From Rhizobium tibeticum (GTDB lineage Bacteria > Pseudomonadota > Alphaproteobacteria > Rhizobiales > Rhizobiaceae), in assembly GCF_900110205.1 (NCBI RefSeq), contig NZ_FOCV01000033.1:1-64000 (forward strand): a stretch of DNA of 64,000 bases. The letters run 5' to 3'. A program made the position numbers and the translations under genes. Shown here in pieces: positions 29,201-35,149 of this stretch. Positions within the stretch are counted from its first letter, which is position 1. Each line of letters begins with the position of its first letter. Below the pieces are notes generated by a model. The model saw only the letters and a program-made list of their open reading frames with translations, did no database searches and was not told the origin of the DNA.

Positions 29201-30928
29201 GCCGTTCGACGTCAGTGCATGGGACTCGATTTTATCGCCTTCGGCCTCTGGCATTTCCGTGATCGAGGAGCCGAAGCGATAGGTGATGTTGGTTACTTCG
29301 GCACCGTCGGCGCCTTGATGGAAGACGAGTGTGCCATTGGCCGTCTGCTTAGCGAACACGCCGTTGGCGGCGGCTTCCGTGACCGTGACCATGTCGGAAG
29401 AATCTGCCGTCGGCACGTCATCGTTGACATCGACCGCGAACGAACCGTTTGCCGTGTCGCCATCGGCGTCGGTCGCGACGAAATTGAAGCCCAGGTCTAG
29501 CTGCGTGTCGCCGGTCTCGGACTCGTGCGGATGATCGAGGGGCTGCAGCAGGGTGAAGCTGTAGGCGCCGTTCGGCGCCGTCGGGTCAAGCGTGACGACG
29601 AAGACTTCGGTACGGCCCTCGCCTTCGCCGGTGAAGCCCGTCAGCGTATGACCATCTGCGGAGATTTCGAACTGAACGGTCTGGCCGCCGGATTTCAGGC
29701 CGCTCAGCTGATCCTGAACGCTTGCGAACGTCAGATTCCGGTTTGCTCCGTCGTCGGCGCCCCAATGAATGCCAAGCGAGACATCGTGGACGCTGGCATT
29801 GCCGCCTTCGCCGGAAAGCAGGTCGGACTCATCGATCGAGCTTGAGTCAACGCCGCTGCCGGTATTCGGACCATCGTCGTTGATGTTGATCGAGGCAATT
29901 CCTGTGGCTTGGTCGCCGTCCTTGTCGGTAACGGTGTAGCTGAACTGCAGGCGTAGGATATCATCAAGACCTGCCTGCCCCTTGTCCGGATGATCGAGCG
30001 GGCCAAATTGAATAAAGGTGAAGGCGCCGGTTGCCGCGTTTGTGACCGTCAGCACGAAGACAGATTGGCCGTCGACGCTGCCAGTGATGGTCAGGCCATC
30101 GACCGTGATGACGACAGGCTTGCCATCGGACGTCAGATCAAGGTGCGAACCGTTCTGCGTGCCTTCATCCACGTTCAGCGAATCGACGAACTGGACCGCG
30201 GTGATCTGGCCGACATCTGCGCCGCCGTTGAAACCGAACGTGCCGTTCACCGATTGCGTCTCGAAGCCGCCTTCCTGGCCTTCGATTTCAGTCAGGCTCA
30301 GCGTTGTGGTGTCGGAGATCGTCGGCAGATCGTCGAACAGCTCCTGACCGTCCCCGAAGCCTGGGTCGGGCTGCTGCGTGTCAGCCAGAAGCTTGGCGAG
30401 CTGCGTCGGATCGTTCGGGTCCTGCTGGATAGTGTCCTGGAAGTCAGCGCCGGAGCTCGGGGCGGAGGCGCTTGCCGAGTAGGAGCCGTCGGGACCGGCC
30501 GCGACGTTGATGTTGCTCTGCTCGAGGGCGGCGATCACCGCCTGCTGCGGCAGCTCGACTTCGCCGAGCAGGAATGTCGGCACGTGCAGGGCGCCGTTGA
30601 CGATGACGATCTCCGTGCCGTCGGCCTGAACGAGCACGAGATTGTTGCCTTCGACGCGAATGTCGTCGATCGATACATCAGCCGGCAGATGGGCGATGTT
30701 GTTCTGATCCGGGACGATTTCGGCGGGATGGGCGTTGGCAGCTACGATCTGCGGCGCCGCCGGCACGCGGTCGGTCTTCTCAGGCTGCTGGCTATTATCA
30801 GCCTGTGCGACCTCGACACCCTGTTGGACGGAAGCCTCAATACTTGCGTCTTCATGAATGTCCTGGCGGAAGTCGTGCGAAACGTTTTCGCTTGAAATAG
30901 CGGAAATGCGCGGATCTTCGATAGACAT
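20249..30928 (-). CDS. Giant type I-secreted adhesin (LapA-like, 3559 residues)
   Basis: The start is ATG 30928 (MSIEDPRIS). Layout with approximate residues: N-terminal retention-like module 1-165, with a basic VQADGTEIVIVNGALHVPTF core and an Ala-Ala-Gly at 143-145; three T1SS-143 repeats 200-665 (each with a DHPDKG/DHPHES motif); lectin-like segment 670-830; VCBS-type repeats 835-1220; second lectin-like segment 1221-1398; VCBS repeats to 1830; LamG-like segment 1964-2160; cadherin/Big-type repeats 2163-3090; pre-peptidase-like domain 3110-3250; a calcium-binding run of EF-hand-like loops 3253-3423; one RTX-type GSDGDDTLSGSGG at about 3437; C-terminal T1SS signal to 3559. Secreted to the cell surface; calcium is likely structural. 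Exporter and protease genes adjoin. Very long, low Cys. Confidence 0.95.
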   Translation of the reverse strand: MSIEDPRISAISSENVSHDFRQDIHEDASIEASVQQGVEVAQADNSQQPEKTDRVPAAPQIVAANAHPAEIVPDQNNIAHLPADVSIDDIRVEGNNLVLVQADGTEIVIVNGALHVPTFLLGEVELPQQAVIAALEQSNINVAAGPDGSYSASASAPSSGADFQDTIQQDPNDPTQLAKLLADTQQPDPGFGDGQELFDDLPTISDTTTLSLTEIEGQEGGFETQSVNGTFGFNGGADVGQITAVQFVDSLNVDEGTQNGSHLDLTSDGKPVVITVDGLTITGSVDGQSVFVLTVTNAATGAFTFIQFGPLDHPDKGQAGLDDILRLQFSYTVTDKDGDQATGIASININDDGPNTGSGVDSSSIDESDLLSGEGGNASVHDVSLGIHWGADDGANRNLTFASVQDQLSGLKSGGQTVQFEISADGHTLTGFTGEGEGRTEVFVVTLDPTAPNGAYSFTLLQPLDHPHESETGDTQLDLGFNFVATDADGDTANGSFAVDVNDDVPTADSSDMVTVTEAAANGVFAKQTANGTLVFHQGADGAEVTNITYRFGSSITEMPEAEGDKIESHALTSNGQPITVSTSADGLTVTGKVGDVTIFALQVTDAKTGAYTFTQTGPIDHPDKGETGASDSLRMVFDFTVTDRDGDTATNAVQVDIRDDGPTISGDAHAVNLLANGNFAGGTWAHPESWGAWATESTGWKIDGTVAGQSSVQLERVTDGYLGMHAANGSPMVDLGASPGNIAISQNIAGLAAGEVYKLSFQAGSPDPASSGLEVYWNGELVYTYSPTSTMKSINLDLTAIGGANTLTFKEIGNSSDNTGTYLANVSLTHGDAVPVLTATTGEDSGVVSFHLTPGQDYSFGADGAGAVTFNTDDATIATPTGTIITLPAGAYHYDSATGIFTINPGWAFNGLSQGEVATLSVPFTVTDADGDTKTGAYQITITGSNDAVTTSEAFPDKGTITEYQENDSRAGSGDDRTIFDAPVGHAGYNGGAFYIYDDQGDKHIVTVQAGGEGYLGYITAAVSEETANDGVGLVSWKYHVTDAALNPLGAGETRTEVFHIKVDDGHGSSTVRDVTVTLVGTNDKPIFEFVTDTGSVVEDTSPTATGTIAFSDVDLIDTHIVSVTPPAGALLGTFSLGSVSEGANAANGSVGWTYTLNASAQPLAAGEVRTETYKITLDDNHGGVITKDITITITGTNDAAIIGGATSGSVTEDVTTGATPIYSENFDNRPLGSAGDWGNNGWIQDRGFSQHLSENNFGNFDGQQSISKVINLGSAPAVVQLDFDFIKIDSWDQGEKLTVYLNNGVAFTFTPENFGFDGKDGATGTFSAGGITGTYVITSSGHDSQFGGSVLFGDRIYHISITASGASDSFKLGFGNNLDEHYSNEDFGIDNIVVRDAAQGQLFTQGDLTVTDVDHDQSSFVAQSGTTGGHGYGVFTLTAAGHWTYTANNANPDIQALAAGTSVTDSFVVRSIDGTEETVTVTINGTNDAAKITGSATGSLTEDGVVTAVSGKLIVTDIDTGEAHFQTPGSVAGTYGTFTFNTTTGEWGYSLNSAAANVQALTNGQKVYDTLTVTSADGTAQQEIKVTITGSNDTATIDGTKTGSIVEDTSTGITGTLSVSDVDSGEARFETPKNSSLEGKYGDFTFNAATGTWTYKLDNQSNAVQSLKAGEVATDTLTVKSFDGTATETITVTVTGANDVAKITGQATGSITEDFSTKLQGDLDVSDRDSGEEAFQVPAQSALAGKYGTFTFNATTGSWTYKLDNSSSAVQSLAAGQKVTDTLTVTSLDGTDSETITITVTGTNDKPVATADTFTVTEDDVASRNSAAAPFVAGNVLANDTDIDSTSLSVTGISNVTVNTASGTGLTLSVASEGNGVYKITTNFGEAHLSVGANGDVKLWSDSGEDPFKALGVNETATIKFDYTVSDGSGGTDKATAIITVQGSNDNPVAVDDTTLGGVSATYSDNFNNTNTDGWTFVKLSGNPNWSMNGGSLVERTNSSSNDGNGIALAPANSLPATSKVYTIEVDGDPNTGNGNPQSNQALGVVFGYQDATHYYRAYWKDFGDNYASQDTHRDLVLERVDGDQVTVLDIVDKANLGPNTIHFKVEVDGNGIDVTVTGNGHPVVLHSSDVPALGGYGVYTDDNDDGIAYDNFTASTGGGQIATNEDTALTISTANLLANDSDVDGDTLSIVGVSAASAHGGTVTLNNNGTITYNPAANYNGKDTFTYTVSDGHGGTAIATVTVNVTPVNDAPVNSVPGAVMVDEDTSAGLTGLSISDVDAGSSTITTTLSVLHGALTLASLGGAQVLGNGSSQVTLTGTVAQINAALADNNVSYKGVSNYSGSDTLTVKTDDGGHTGGGALTDTDTVSISVTPVNDPAVLSSAVVDLTEGNTQSALNASGKLSISDIDSPATFVPQSNVAGSNGYGTFSIDANGNWSYQANSAHDEFKAGQTYTDSLTVSSADGTTSTVTVNTTGTNDAPKTNAASGSGDEDAASISVALSGSDIDGSVASYTITDLAANGKLYSDAGLSHAIAVGETVTGSTVYFVPDANYNGTTSFHYAAVDNDGLADGSPATATITVASVNDAPETTAASGSGDEDAASISVALSGSDIDGSVASYTITDLPANGKLYSDAGLSHAILVGETVSGSTVYFVPDVNYNGTTSFHYAAVDNDGLADASPATATVTVASVNDAPVAVNDSYTTNEDTTLHISPGGLLANDSDVEQNTLSSIPVTGPAHGTLTLSANGSFDYTPNANYNGTDSFTYKVNDGTADSAVATVNITVNPVNDAPNVPSDGSGLADAVAEGAATGTLVGITATATDVDGDTVTYSLDDNAGGRFTINSTTGVVTVANGSLLNYETATSHVIVIKASDASGASSTQSFTIGVSDVAPSAPADGNGGTNTVAEGAATGTLVGITATATDVNGGTVTYSLDDNAGGRFAINSSTGVVTVANGSLLNYETATSHMIVIKASDASGASSTQSFTIGVSDVAPSAPADGNGGTNTVAEGAATGTLVGITATATDVNGGTVTYSLDDNAGGRFAINSSTGVVTVANGSLLNYETATSHMIVIKASDASGASSTQSFTIGVTDVVEVAAQATQHDYGQGNNSSRSNAYNISDLNYVKSSDSEVTDALNSPSVTISARTTSNQTDFYKLVISEPGTFVRLDIDHGSFDTVIYLRDSNGMVIAGNDDSASDAGSSNSTDSALARTLNAGTYYVEVGKFNIFGDDMGDFTNSSGTYELQVSVVKPNGDPIILDLDHNGVALTSLDNSVQFDINADGHKDQIAWTAGTDGILALDVDGNGKIDNGSEIFSPHFAGGSYVDGLAALSTLDSNHDGKIDAADEAFSKLTVWQDLNHNGITDSGELSSLADHSISSISLDANASNSEINGQSILADGSYTLTDGSTGHFVEVAFDTTLGGSENGGNAYSLIGSDGDDTLSGSGGMFTISGGAGVDTFVLDADALNDVKLADVITDFKASEGDTLDVSKLLDSLLGHEASEAEALASVKTTVSGTDTVVSVSANGGWHDVAVLQNTTEAVKILFDDKHDTTTAPHVG
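21662..22570 (-). repeat. Three tandem 303-base (101-residue) adhesin repeats
   Basis: Three head-to-tail copies begin at 21662, 21965 and 22268. The first two are almost base-identical; the third differs at scattered sites. Each encodes a cadherin-like unit with SLDDNAGGRF and SLLNYETATSH. Near-identity of neighbouring DNA units means recent duplication or gene conversion and can vary in number between strains. Confidence 0.95.
22821..23462 (-). repeat. Two tandem 321-base (107-residue) adhesin repeats
   Basis: Two highly similar copies (boundary near 23141) encode a unit beginning GSGDEDAASISVALSGSDID and ending in VASVNDAP. They differ at about ten residues (for example LAANGK versus LPANGK, AIAVGE versus AILVGE), so they are older than the 303-base copies next door. 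Confidence 0.92.
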
Positions 30929-31212
30929 AACAAAACAACCCCAATGAGAAACTGGGGCCAATCAATTACGCAGAAGAGCCAAAAGCAATACTTGCAGCCG
31001 TTTCAGACATAGCCGGTTATGCATCCACCCAAAAATGTTTTAGGAAGAGTTAACGGCGAGGCCCTGAATGTGGCTGGAAACGCTAAAATTCTAATAAAAT
31101 TAATGAAATACAAACGCGCTCAGAGGTTGATGGCTGTGCGTTCCGGTCCGTCGATTCGATACTCACGCCGCCGCCAGGGCATTCCGGCAGCGCGCTTCGA
31201 GCTCCCAAAAGC
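30929..31212. other. Gene-free, A+T-richer region upstream of the adhesin
   Basis: About 280 bases with no supported gene. It must hold the adhesin promoter and leader. It ends at the terminator of the VOC gene. A 76-residue frame on the plus strand (31019-31249) runs into that terminator and shows no recognisable protein. Confidence 0.6.
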
Positions 31213-31252
31213 AGCTCAGCGCGAGACGGCGTCCGCCGTCTCGCGCTGAGCT
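31213..31252 (-). terminator. Perfect 18-base-stem terminator of the VOC/DUF1579/DUF899 operon
   Basis: Arms 31213-31230 and 31235-31252 are perfectly complementary over 18 bases with a 4-base loop. On the minus strand a GCTTTTGGG run follows. It lies 20 bases past the stop of the VOC gene and insulates the adhesin promoter region from readthrough. Confidence 0.85.
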
Positions 31253-31271
31253 CAAAAAGGTCCTGACTGCC

Positions 31272-32054
31272 TTATCGGGTGGGCGCCACGAGGCAGAAAA
31301 ATGCGCCCTGCGGATCGGTCGCATTGATGATCCAGCTACCGCCGGGCACTTCCATTGGACCGACGATCACCTTGCCGCCGCCCGCATTGACGCGTTCGAT
31401 AGCGCTGTCGATCCCCGGCACGTTGAAGTAGTAGCCCCAATAGCACATCGGCACGTTGGCGGGTTTGGTCATCATGCCGCCGATCTGCTTTCCATGCTCG
31501 GCGAAGATGCGATAGGCGCCCATCTCGCCCATGTCGAAATCGTGATCCTTGGTCCAGCCGAAGATCTTCGAATAAAAGGCGAAGGCTTCCTCCATGTTGC
31601 CGGCCATCAGTTCGTGCCAACCGATATGGCCAGGCGTGCCTGCCGGCGCGGGCGGGGTCGGATTGTCTCTCGGCAGCGGGGTCATGACGCAGATCACGGC
31701 GCCATGCGGATCGGCGAGGACGGCAAAGCGTCCGACCGTCGGAATATCCTCCGGCTGGCGGCGGACCGAGCCACCATTGGCAGTAAAATCCTTCGCCGTC
31801 TGATCGACATCATCAACGGCGACATAGCCCGTCCAGTTCGGCGGAATGCCCTTCCCTTCCAGTTCGGCGGGAAAATCCATGAGGCCGGCGACGCCTGCGC
31901 CATTCGCCTCGAAGATCGTATAGGGCGGCAGGTCCTGGATCTTCATTTCATTCGTCGTCCAGCCGACGACCTTGCCGTAGAATTCGGCTGCGGCCTTGGG
32001 ATCGGGGGTCATCAATTCGCACCAGATGAATTTTCCATGCGTATCGGAAGCCAT
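31272..32054 (-). CDS. Two-domain VOC (glyoxalase/bleomycin resistance fold) protein
   Basis: The 260-residue cytoplasmic protein has two tandem VOC domains. Domain 1 is about 8-125 (KFIWCELMTPDPKAAAEFYG ... FAVLADPHGAVICVM), domain 2 about 140-258 (GHIGWHELMAGNMEEAFAFY ... WIINATDPQGAFFCLV). Paired modules of this kind include metal-dependent dioxygenases, isomerases and drug-binding proteins; the substrate cannot be told from sequence. ATG 32054 has AAAGAGAT upstream; longer frames to 32102 overlap the upstream gene. It is the last gene of a three-gene operon with DUF1579 (44-base gap) and DUF899. Confidence 0.88.
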   Translation of the reverse strand: MASDTHGKFIWCELMTPDPKAAAEFYGKVVGWTTNEMKIQDLPPYTIFEANGAGVAGLMDFPAELEGKGIPPNWTGYVAVDDVDQTAKDFTANGGSVRRQPEDIPTVGRFAVLADPHGAVICVMTPLPRDNPTPPAPAGTPGHIGWHELMAGNMEEAFAFYSKIFGWTKDHDFDMGEMGAYRIFAEHGKQIGGMMTKPANVPMCYWGYYFNVPGIDSAIERVNAGGGKVIVGPMEVPGGSWIINATDPQGAFFCLVAPTR

Positions 32055-32098
32055 GATCTCTTTCCTTTTCATGAGTACCGGTCGAGTTTCGCTCGCGA

Positions 32099-32566
32099 TC
32101 ACGGCTTGCGCGTGTAGTGCGCTTCCATGAACTGCTTCCAGCTGCCGTCCGGTTGCTTGGCAGCGGAGTTGAACGTGCGGTGGTCGCGATCGTGAAAGAT
32201 GATCTGCTCGCGGTAGTCGGCGAGCTTGTTCGCGTCGCTGAAATCGGGGCCTGTCGTATAGAGGTTCAAAACCTTGCCGTCGTCGGAGACCTCGCCCTCA
32301 TAGACCCACATATGGTCCATCATCGTGCCGATCCAAGTGCCGACGTATTTGCCCTTGTCGGCGCTGTAGCCCAGCGTCAAAACCGTGGTGGCGGCCCCGC
32401 CACCCGGCATCTGGCCGGAACCTTCGGCAACGAACCAGATGCCGTGCAGCGAACGGACGATCTCCGTCCACGACTCCTGCCCCGTCATTTCAGGCGCGCT
32501 GACGTCCCAGACGCCGACGAGGTCCTCGAGGAATTCATGCTCCTTCAACACTTTCGCTTGCTGCAT
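32099..32566 (-). CDS. DUF1579 family protein
   Basis: The 155-residue protein has the DUF1579 pattern: EFLEDLVGVWDVSAPEMTGQ at the start, WTEIVRSLHGIWFVAEGSGQ, a LGYSADKGKYVGTWIGTMMD core and a Gly/Asp-rich middle. The family is calycin-like and of unknown function. It has no signal peptide. It is the middle gene of the operon, 32 bases after the DUF899 gene. The set DUF899, DUF1579 and VOC, with a divergent MarR gene, suggests a stress- or ligand-induced operon. Confidence 0.85.
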   Translation of the reverse strand: MQQAKVLKEHEFLEDLVGVWDVSAPEMTGQESWTEIVRSLHGIWFVAEGSGQMPGGGAATTVLTLGYSADKGKYVGTWIGTMMDHMWVYEGEVSDDGKVLNLYTTGPDFSDANKLADYREQIIFHDRDHRTFNSAAKQPDGSWKQFMEAHYTRKP

Positions 32567-32598
32567 CGTCCTTCTCCCTTGGATGATGGTCGCAGATA

Positions 32599-33327
32599 TC
32601 AGTGACAGCTGGATGGCGCGCTCTTGGCCGGTTCGTATTCGTCGTGGCGTTTGACGAAGTCCATCGTGCTGTCCTCGTTGCGGCCCTTTGGCGCGCGATC
32701 GAGGATCATCAAGGTGCCAACAGCCTCTTCAAGGCCGCGGGCATAAGTTGAATAAGTATGGAAGACCTCACCATTCTCATTCTTGTAGAACGCACTGAGG
32801 CCCGGAAGCTCATCATTGGCGTTGGCGGGCTCGATTGCCTCGAAATTGTAGAAGACCTTGTCCTTGGCCAAATCTTCCGGGCTGAAGGACACGTGGTAAT
32901 CGAAGTTGAAGCGGTTATCGAAGGAGGAAACCCACGGGAATTTCCAGCCCATGCGTTTCTTGTAGGCCTCGATCTTTTCGAGCGGCGCCCGCGAAACGGC
33001 GACCCAGGTGACGTCGTGATGGTCGAGATGCGGCAGCGTTCCGTCGACATGATCGGACAGGAACGAGCATCCGGGGCAGCCGGCCTCCCAATCGGGCCCT
33101 AGCATGAAGTGATAGATCAAGAGCTGGCTGCGGCCATCGAAGAGTTCAGCAAGGCTTTTCTTTCCCTGCGGCGTATCAAAGACGTAGTTCTTATCGACTT
33201 TGACCCAGGGCAAGGCCATGCGCTCGGCGTTGACCTTCTCCCTCAAATGCGTTGCTTCCTTCTCCTTGAGAAGCAGCGCGCGGCGCGCCTCCAGCCATTC
33301 TTCACGGGAAACCACTTGGTTCTGCAT
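32599..33327 (-). CDS. DUF899 thioredoxin-like protein
   Basis: The 242-residue cytoplasmic protein belongs to the DUF899/AhpC-TSA-like group. The hallmark AGCPGCSFLSDHVDG with its CPGC pair lies near residue 94, after LLIYHFMLGPDWE. A second feature is the conserved WKFPWVSSFDNRFNFDYHVS. The ATG at 33327 is preceded by GAGGAGGGCGC; frames upstream run through the regulatory region and are not plausible. It is the first gene of the operon read away from the MarR gene, whose operator sits about 70 bases upstream. A redox role is likely but the substrate is unknown. Confidence 0.87.
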   Translation of the reverse strand: MQNQVVSREEWLEARRALLLKEKEATHLREKVNAERMALPWVKVDKNYVFDTPQGKKSLAELFDGRSQLLIYHFMLGPDWEAGCPGCSFLSDHVDGTLPHLDHHDVTWVAVSRAPLEKIEAYKKRMGWKFPWVSSFDNRFNFDYHVSFSPEDLAKDKVFYNFEAIEPANANDELPGLSAFYKNENGEVFHTYSTYARGLEEAVGTLMILDRAPKGRNEDSTMDFVKRHDEYEPAKSAPSSCH

Positions 33328-33381
33328 CACGTGCGCCCTCCTCCGGCGCGACCGAGACGTGGCGGTCCATGCTTCTTTTCC

Positions 33382-33410
33382 TTGACTACTTACATTGATA
33401 TCAATATAAA
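33382..33410 (+). promoter_or_regulatory. Sigma-70-type promoter with embedded palindromic operator
   Basis: TTGACT (33382-33387), a 17-base spacer and TATAAA (33405-33410) make a near-consensus promoter facing the MarR gene. The spacer ends in the perfect palindrome ATTGATATCAAT (33394-33405), placing an operator between and touching the promoter boxes, the classic layout for a MarR repressor. The predicted +1 falls at about 33416-33418, on or next to the ATG at 33417. Confidence 0.75.
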
Positions 33411-33416
33411 TTGAGG

Positions 33417-33863
33417 ATGTCAAACGCGGTAGAGATTCCTTTTTCGACGACGCTTCTGGTACGCGACACGTGCCTGTGCCTGCATGTACAGCGGGCGGCG
33501 CGCGCACTTGCGCGGCTATTCGACGATGCCCTTCGCCCTGTCGGGCTCACCAACGGCCAGTTCTCGCTGATGATGTCGCTGAATCGGCCAGAGCCGCCGC
33601 CGATGGGACCGGTCGCGACCCTGCTTGCGATGGACCAGACCACGTTGACGGCAGCGCTCAAGCCATTGCAGCGCCGTGGTTGGGTAAATGTAACGCAGAA
33701 TGCGAAAGACAAGCGCCGGCGTCTGCTAAGCCTGACACCGGAGGGCAAGGCAGTGCTCGTCGCCGCACTGCCGATCTGGGAAAGCACCCACGCCAGTATT
33801 GAGGCGGCTTTACCGGACGGCGATCCGGAGCGGCTGCGCCGCGACCTGCAGGCCCTCGCCTAA
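33417..33863 (+). CDS. MarR-family transcriptional regulator
   Basis: The 148-residue protein has a MarR winged helix: RAARALARLFDDALRPVGLT, NGQFSLMMSLN, then MDQTTLTAALKPLQRRGWVN (recognition helix) and a DKRRRLLSLTPEGK wing. It is divergent from the DUF899 operon, with a palindromic operator between, so it probably represses itself and that operon and is released by a small ligand or by oxidation. ATG 33417 lies 7 bases past the -10 box, so the message may be leaderless; a TTG at 33411 is in frame but inside the promoter. No ribosome site is visible. Confidence 0.9.
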   Translation: MSNAVEIPFSTTLLVRDTCLCLHVQRAARALARLFDDALRPVGLTNGQFSLMMSLNRPEPPPMGPVATLLAMDQTTLTAALKPLQRRGWVNVTQNAKDKRRRLLSLTPEGKAVLVAALPIWESTHASIEAALPDGDPERLRRDLQALA

Positions 33864-33963
33864 AAGGCGGCCACACGCGAGCGGTCCGCGTCAACGGCTT
33901 TGACTATTGTTTTTCATGCATATCGTTGCCGCAAGACCGCTGAACACTTTGTGCGGCATGCAT

Positions 33964-34719
33964 TTAGCCGCGCGCTATTCGCGGATCCCTGGCGAAATCC
34001 TCGATCGAAAACCCAATCCTGACCTTCGGGAAATCGCAAAGCGCCTGGACACCGATCCCCGAAAACCGGATCCTCCATGTCTGGCGTTCGACGGGCTCGC
34101 GGGCAGCAAATGCCGCGGCGGTCAAAAGCGCGATGTTGCGGCCGCGCCGCGGGTCCCGCACGGATTCGTAGAGGATCGCCTGGCAGCCCGCTTCGCGGGC
34201 ATCGTCGGCCAAAGCCTGGCACGGTGCATAGTTCTGGAGATCGGTCCATATGATACGGTCGGCATCGAGAGGCGCACGGGTCAGGTCAATTGCGGACGCA
34301 GTGGCGATCGCTGCAGCAAAGGCCGTGTACTCGGCGGCATTGGCAGGAAGCGATGTCGCCGGCGACTCGGCATAGAACAGCAACCGGTAGAAGGCCATTT
34401 CGGCGAGCGCGGTTTCCACCCGCTCGGAGGCGTAGAAGACGCCGAGCGTTCGCCCTGCCCGGCGAAAGCGCGAGCCATGCGGGTAGACCGCCCCATAGCG
34501 GAACGGAGTGGCCAGCAGATAGTCCAGCCCGATGCACTCCGGCGGCAATGCCGGCTTGCTTTCTTCGAGCAGGGTTTCGAGCAGCGCCTGCTCGTCGAGC
34601 GTATCGACAAGCTTCAGCGTCGAAATCTGGTGCTGCGCCTCGACCAGACGCCAGAACCTGCCCGAGATCGCCCGCTTTTCAGACGATAGCGCGGCGGGCG
34701 TCCAGATAGGCAAGGACAT
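33964..34719 (-). CDS. RES-domain toxin (RES-Xre toxin-antitoxin system)
   Basis: The 251-residue protein carries the RES domain, named for conserved Arg, Glu and Ser: Arg24 in GRFWRLVE, Glu in YASERVETALAEMAFY and Ser in AILYESVRDP. Known RES toxins (MbcT, ParT, and others) degrade or modify NAD+ and stop growth. Its ATG lies 40 bases inside the upstream antitoxin gene, so the two are translationally coupled and co-transcribed. The sequence is full length with the catalytic residues present, so the pair looks functional. Confidence 0.9.
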   Translation of the reverse strand: MSLPIWTPAALSSEKRAISGRFWRLVEAQHQISTLKLVDTLDEQALLETLLEESKPALPPECIGLDYLLATPFRYGAVYPHGSRFRRAGRTLGVFYASERVETALAEMAFYRLLFYAESPATSLPANAAEYTAFAAAIATASAIDLTRAPLDADRIIWTDLQNYAPCQALADDAREAGCQAILYESVRDPRRGRNIALLTAAAFAAREPVERQTWRIRFSGIGVQALCDFPKVRIGFSIEDFARDPRIARG

Positions 34720-35062
34720 CGGTCAATCCGGAGATGCTGACGATCTTTTCGAGCGGCTTGGCGCCGAGGGCGGTATTGGCGTTGCGCAACCATTGCCGGG
34801 CGACCGCCTCATCGCCGCCGACGATCGCATCGAGCGAACGAAACAGACGCACGAGCAGGATGGCGAGTTCAAAGGACTTCGAGCCGCGCTCGAGCAGATA
34901 ATCCTGCCGCTTCATGCGCGAGATGGTTGCTTCGGAAACACCGAGCACCGCCGAAAGCGTTCGGGCGTTGAGGCCAAGATGGTCGGCGGCATTGACGGCC
35001 GCTTTGGTGATCACGGCAGCCTCGGGGGACCGGGCGCCGGAGATCGGATGTGCTACTGCCAT
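34679..35062 (-). CDS. Xre/MbcA/ParS-type antitoxin of the RES pair
   Basis: The 127-residue protein fits the antitoxin partner of RES toxins. The N-terminal helix-turn-helix (LGLNARTLSAVLGVSEATIS) is followed by a DUF2384-like C-terminal domain (AILLVRLFRSLDAIVGGDEA, RQWLRNANTALGAKP). It should bind the toxin and repress its own operon. It is the upstream gene; the toxin start overlaps its last 41 bases. The gene starts at ATG 35062 after AGGAGTATGG. Confidence 0.9.
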   Translation of the reverse strand: MAVAHPISGARSPEAAVITKAAVNAADHLGLNARTLSAVLGVSEATISRMKRQDYLLERGSKSFELAILLVRLFRSLDAIVGGDEAVARQWLRNANTALGAKPLEKIVSISGLTDVLAYLDARRAIV

Positions 35063-35109
35063 GCCATACTCCTTTCACTAGAAAGAATATAGCGAATTTA
35101 TTTCAGATG

Positions 35110-35140
35110 AAAAGAGCGCCGCGATGCACGACGCTCTTTT
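35110..35140 (-). terminator. Terminator of ohr
   Basis: AAAAGAGCG / CGCTCTTTT with a 13-base loop lies 10 bases past the ohr stop and has T runs on both sides. It separates ohr from the antitoxin promoter. Confidence 0.8.
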
Positions 35141-35149
35141 TTGCTTTGG

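Noticed and set aside
31019..31249. 76-codon plus-strand frame upstream of the adhesin
   Set aside because: It ends inside a perfect terminator stem and has no recognisable sequence.
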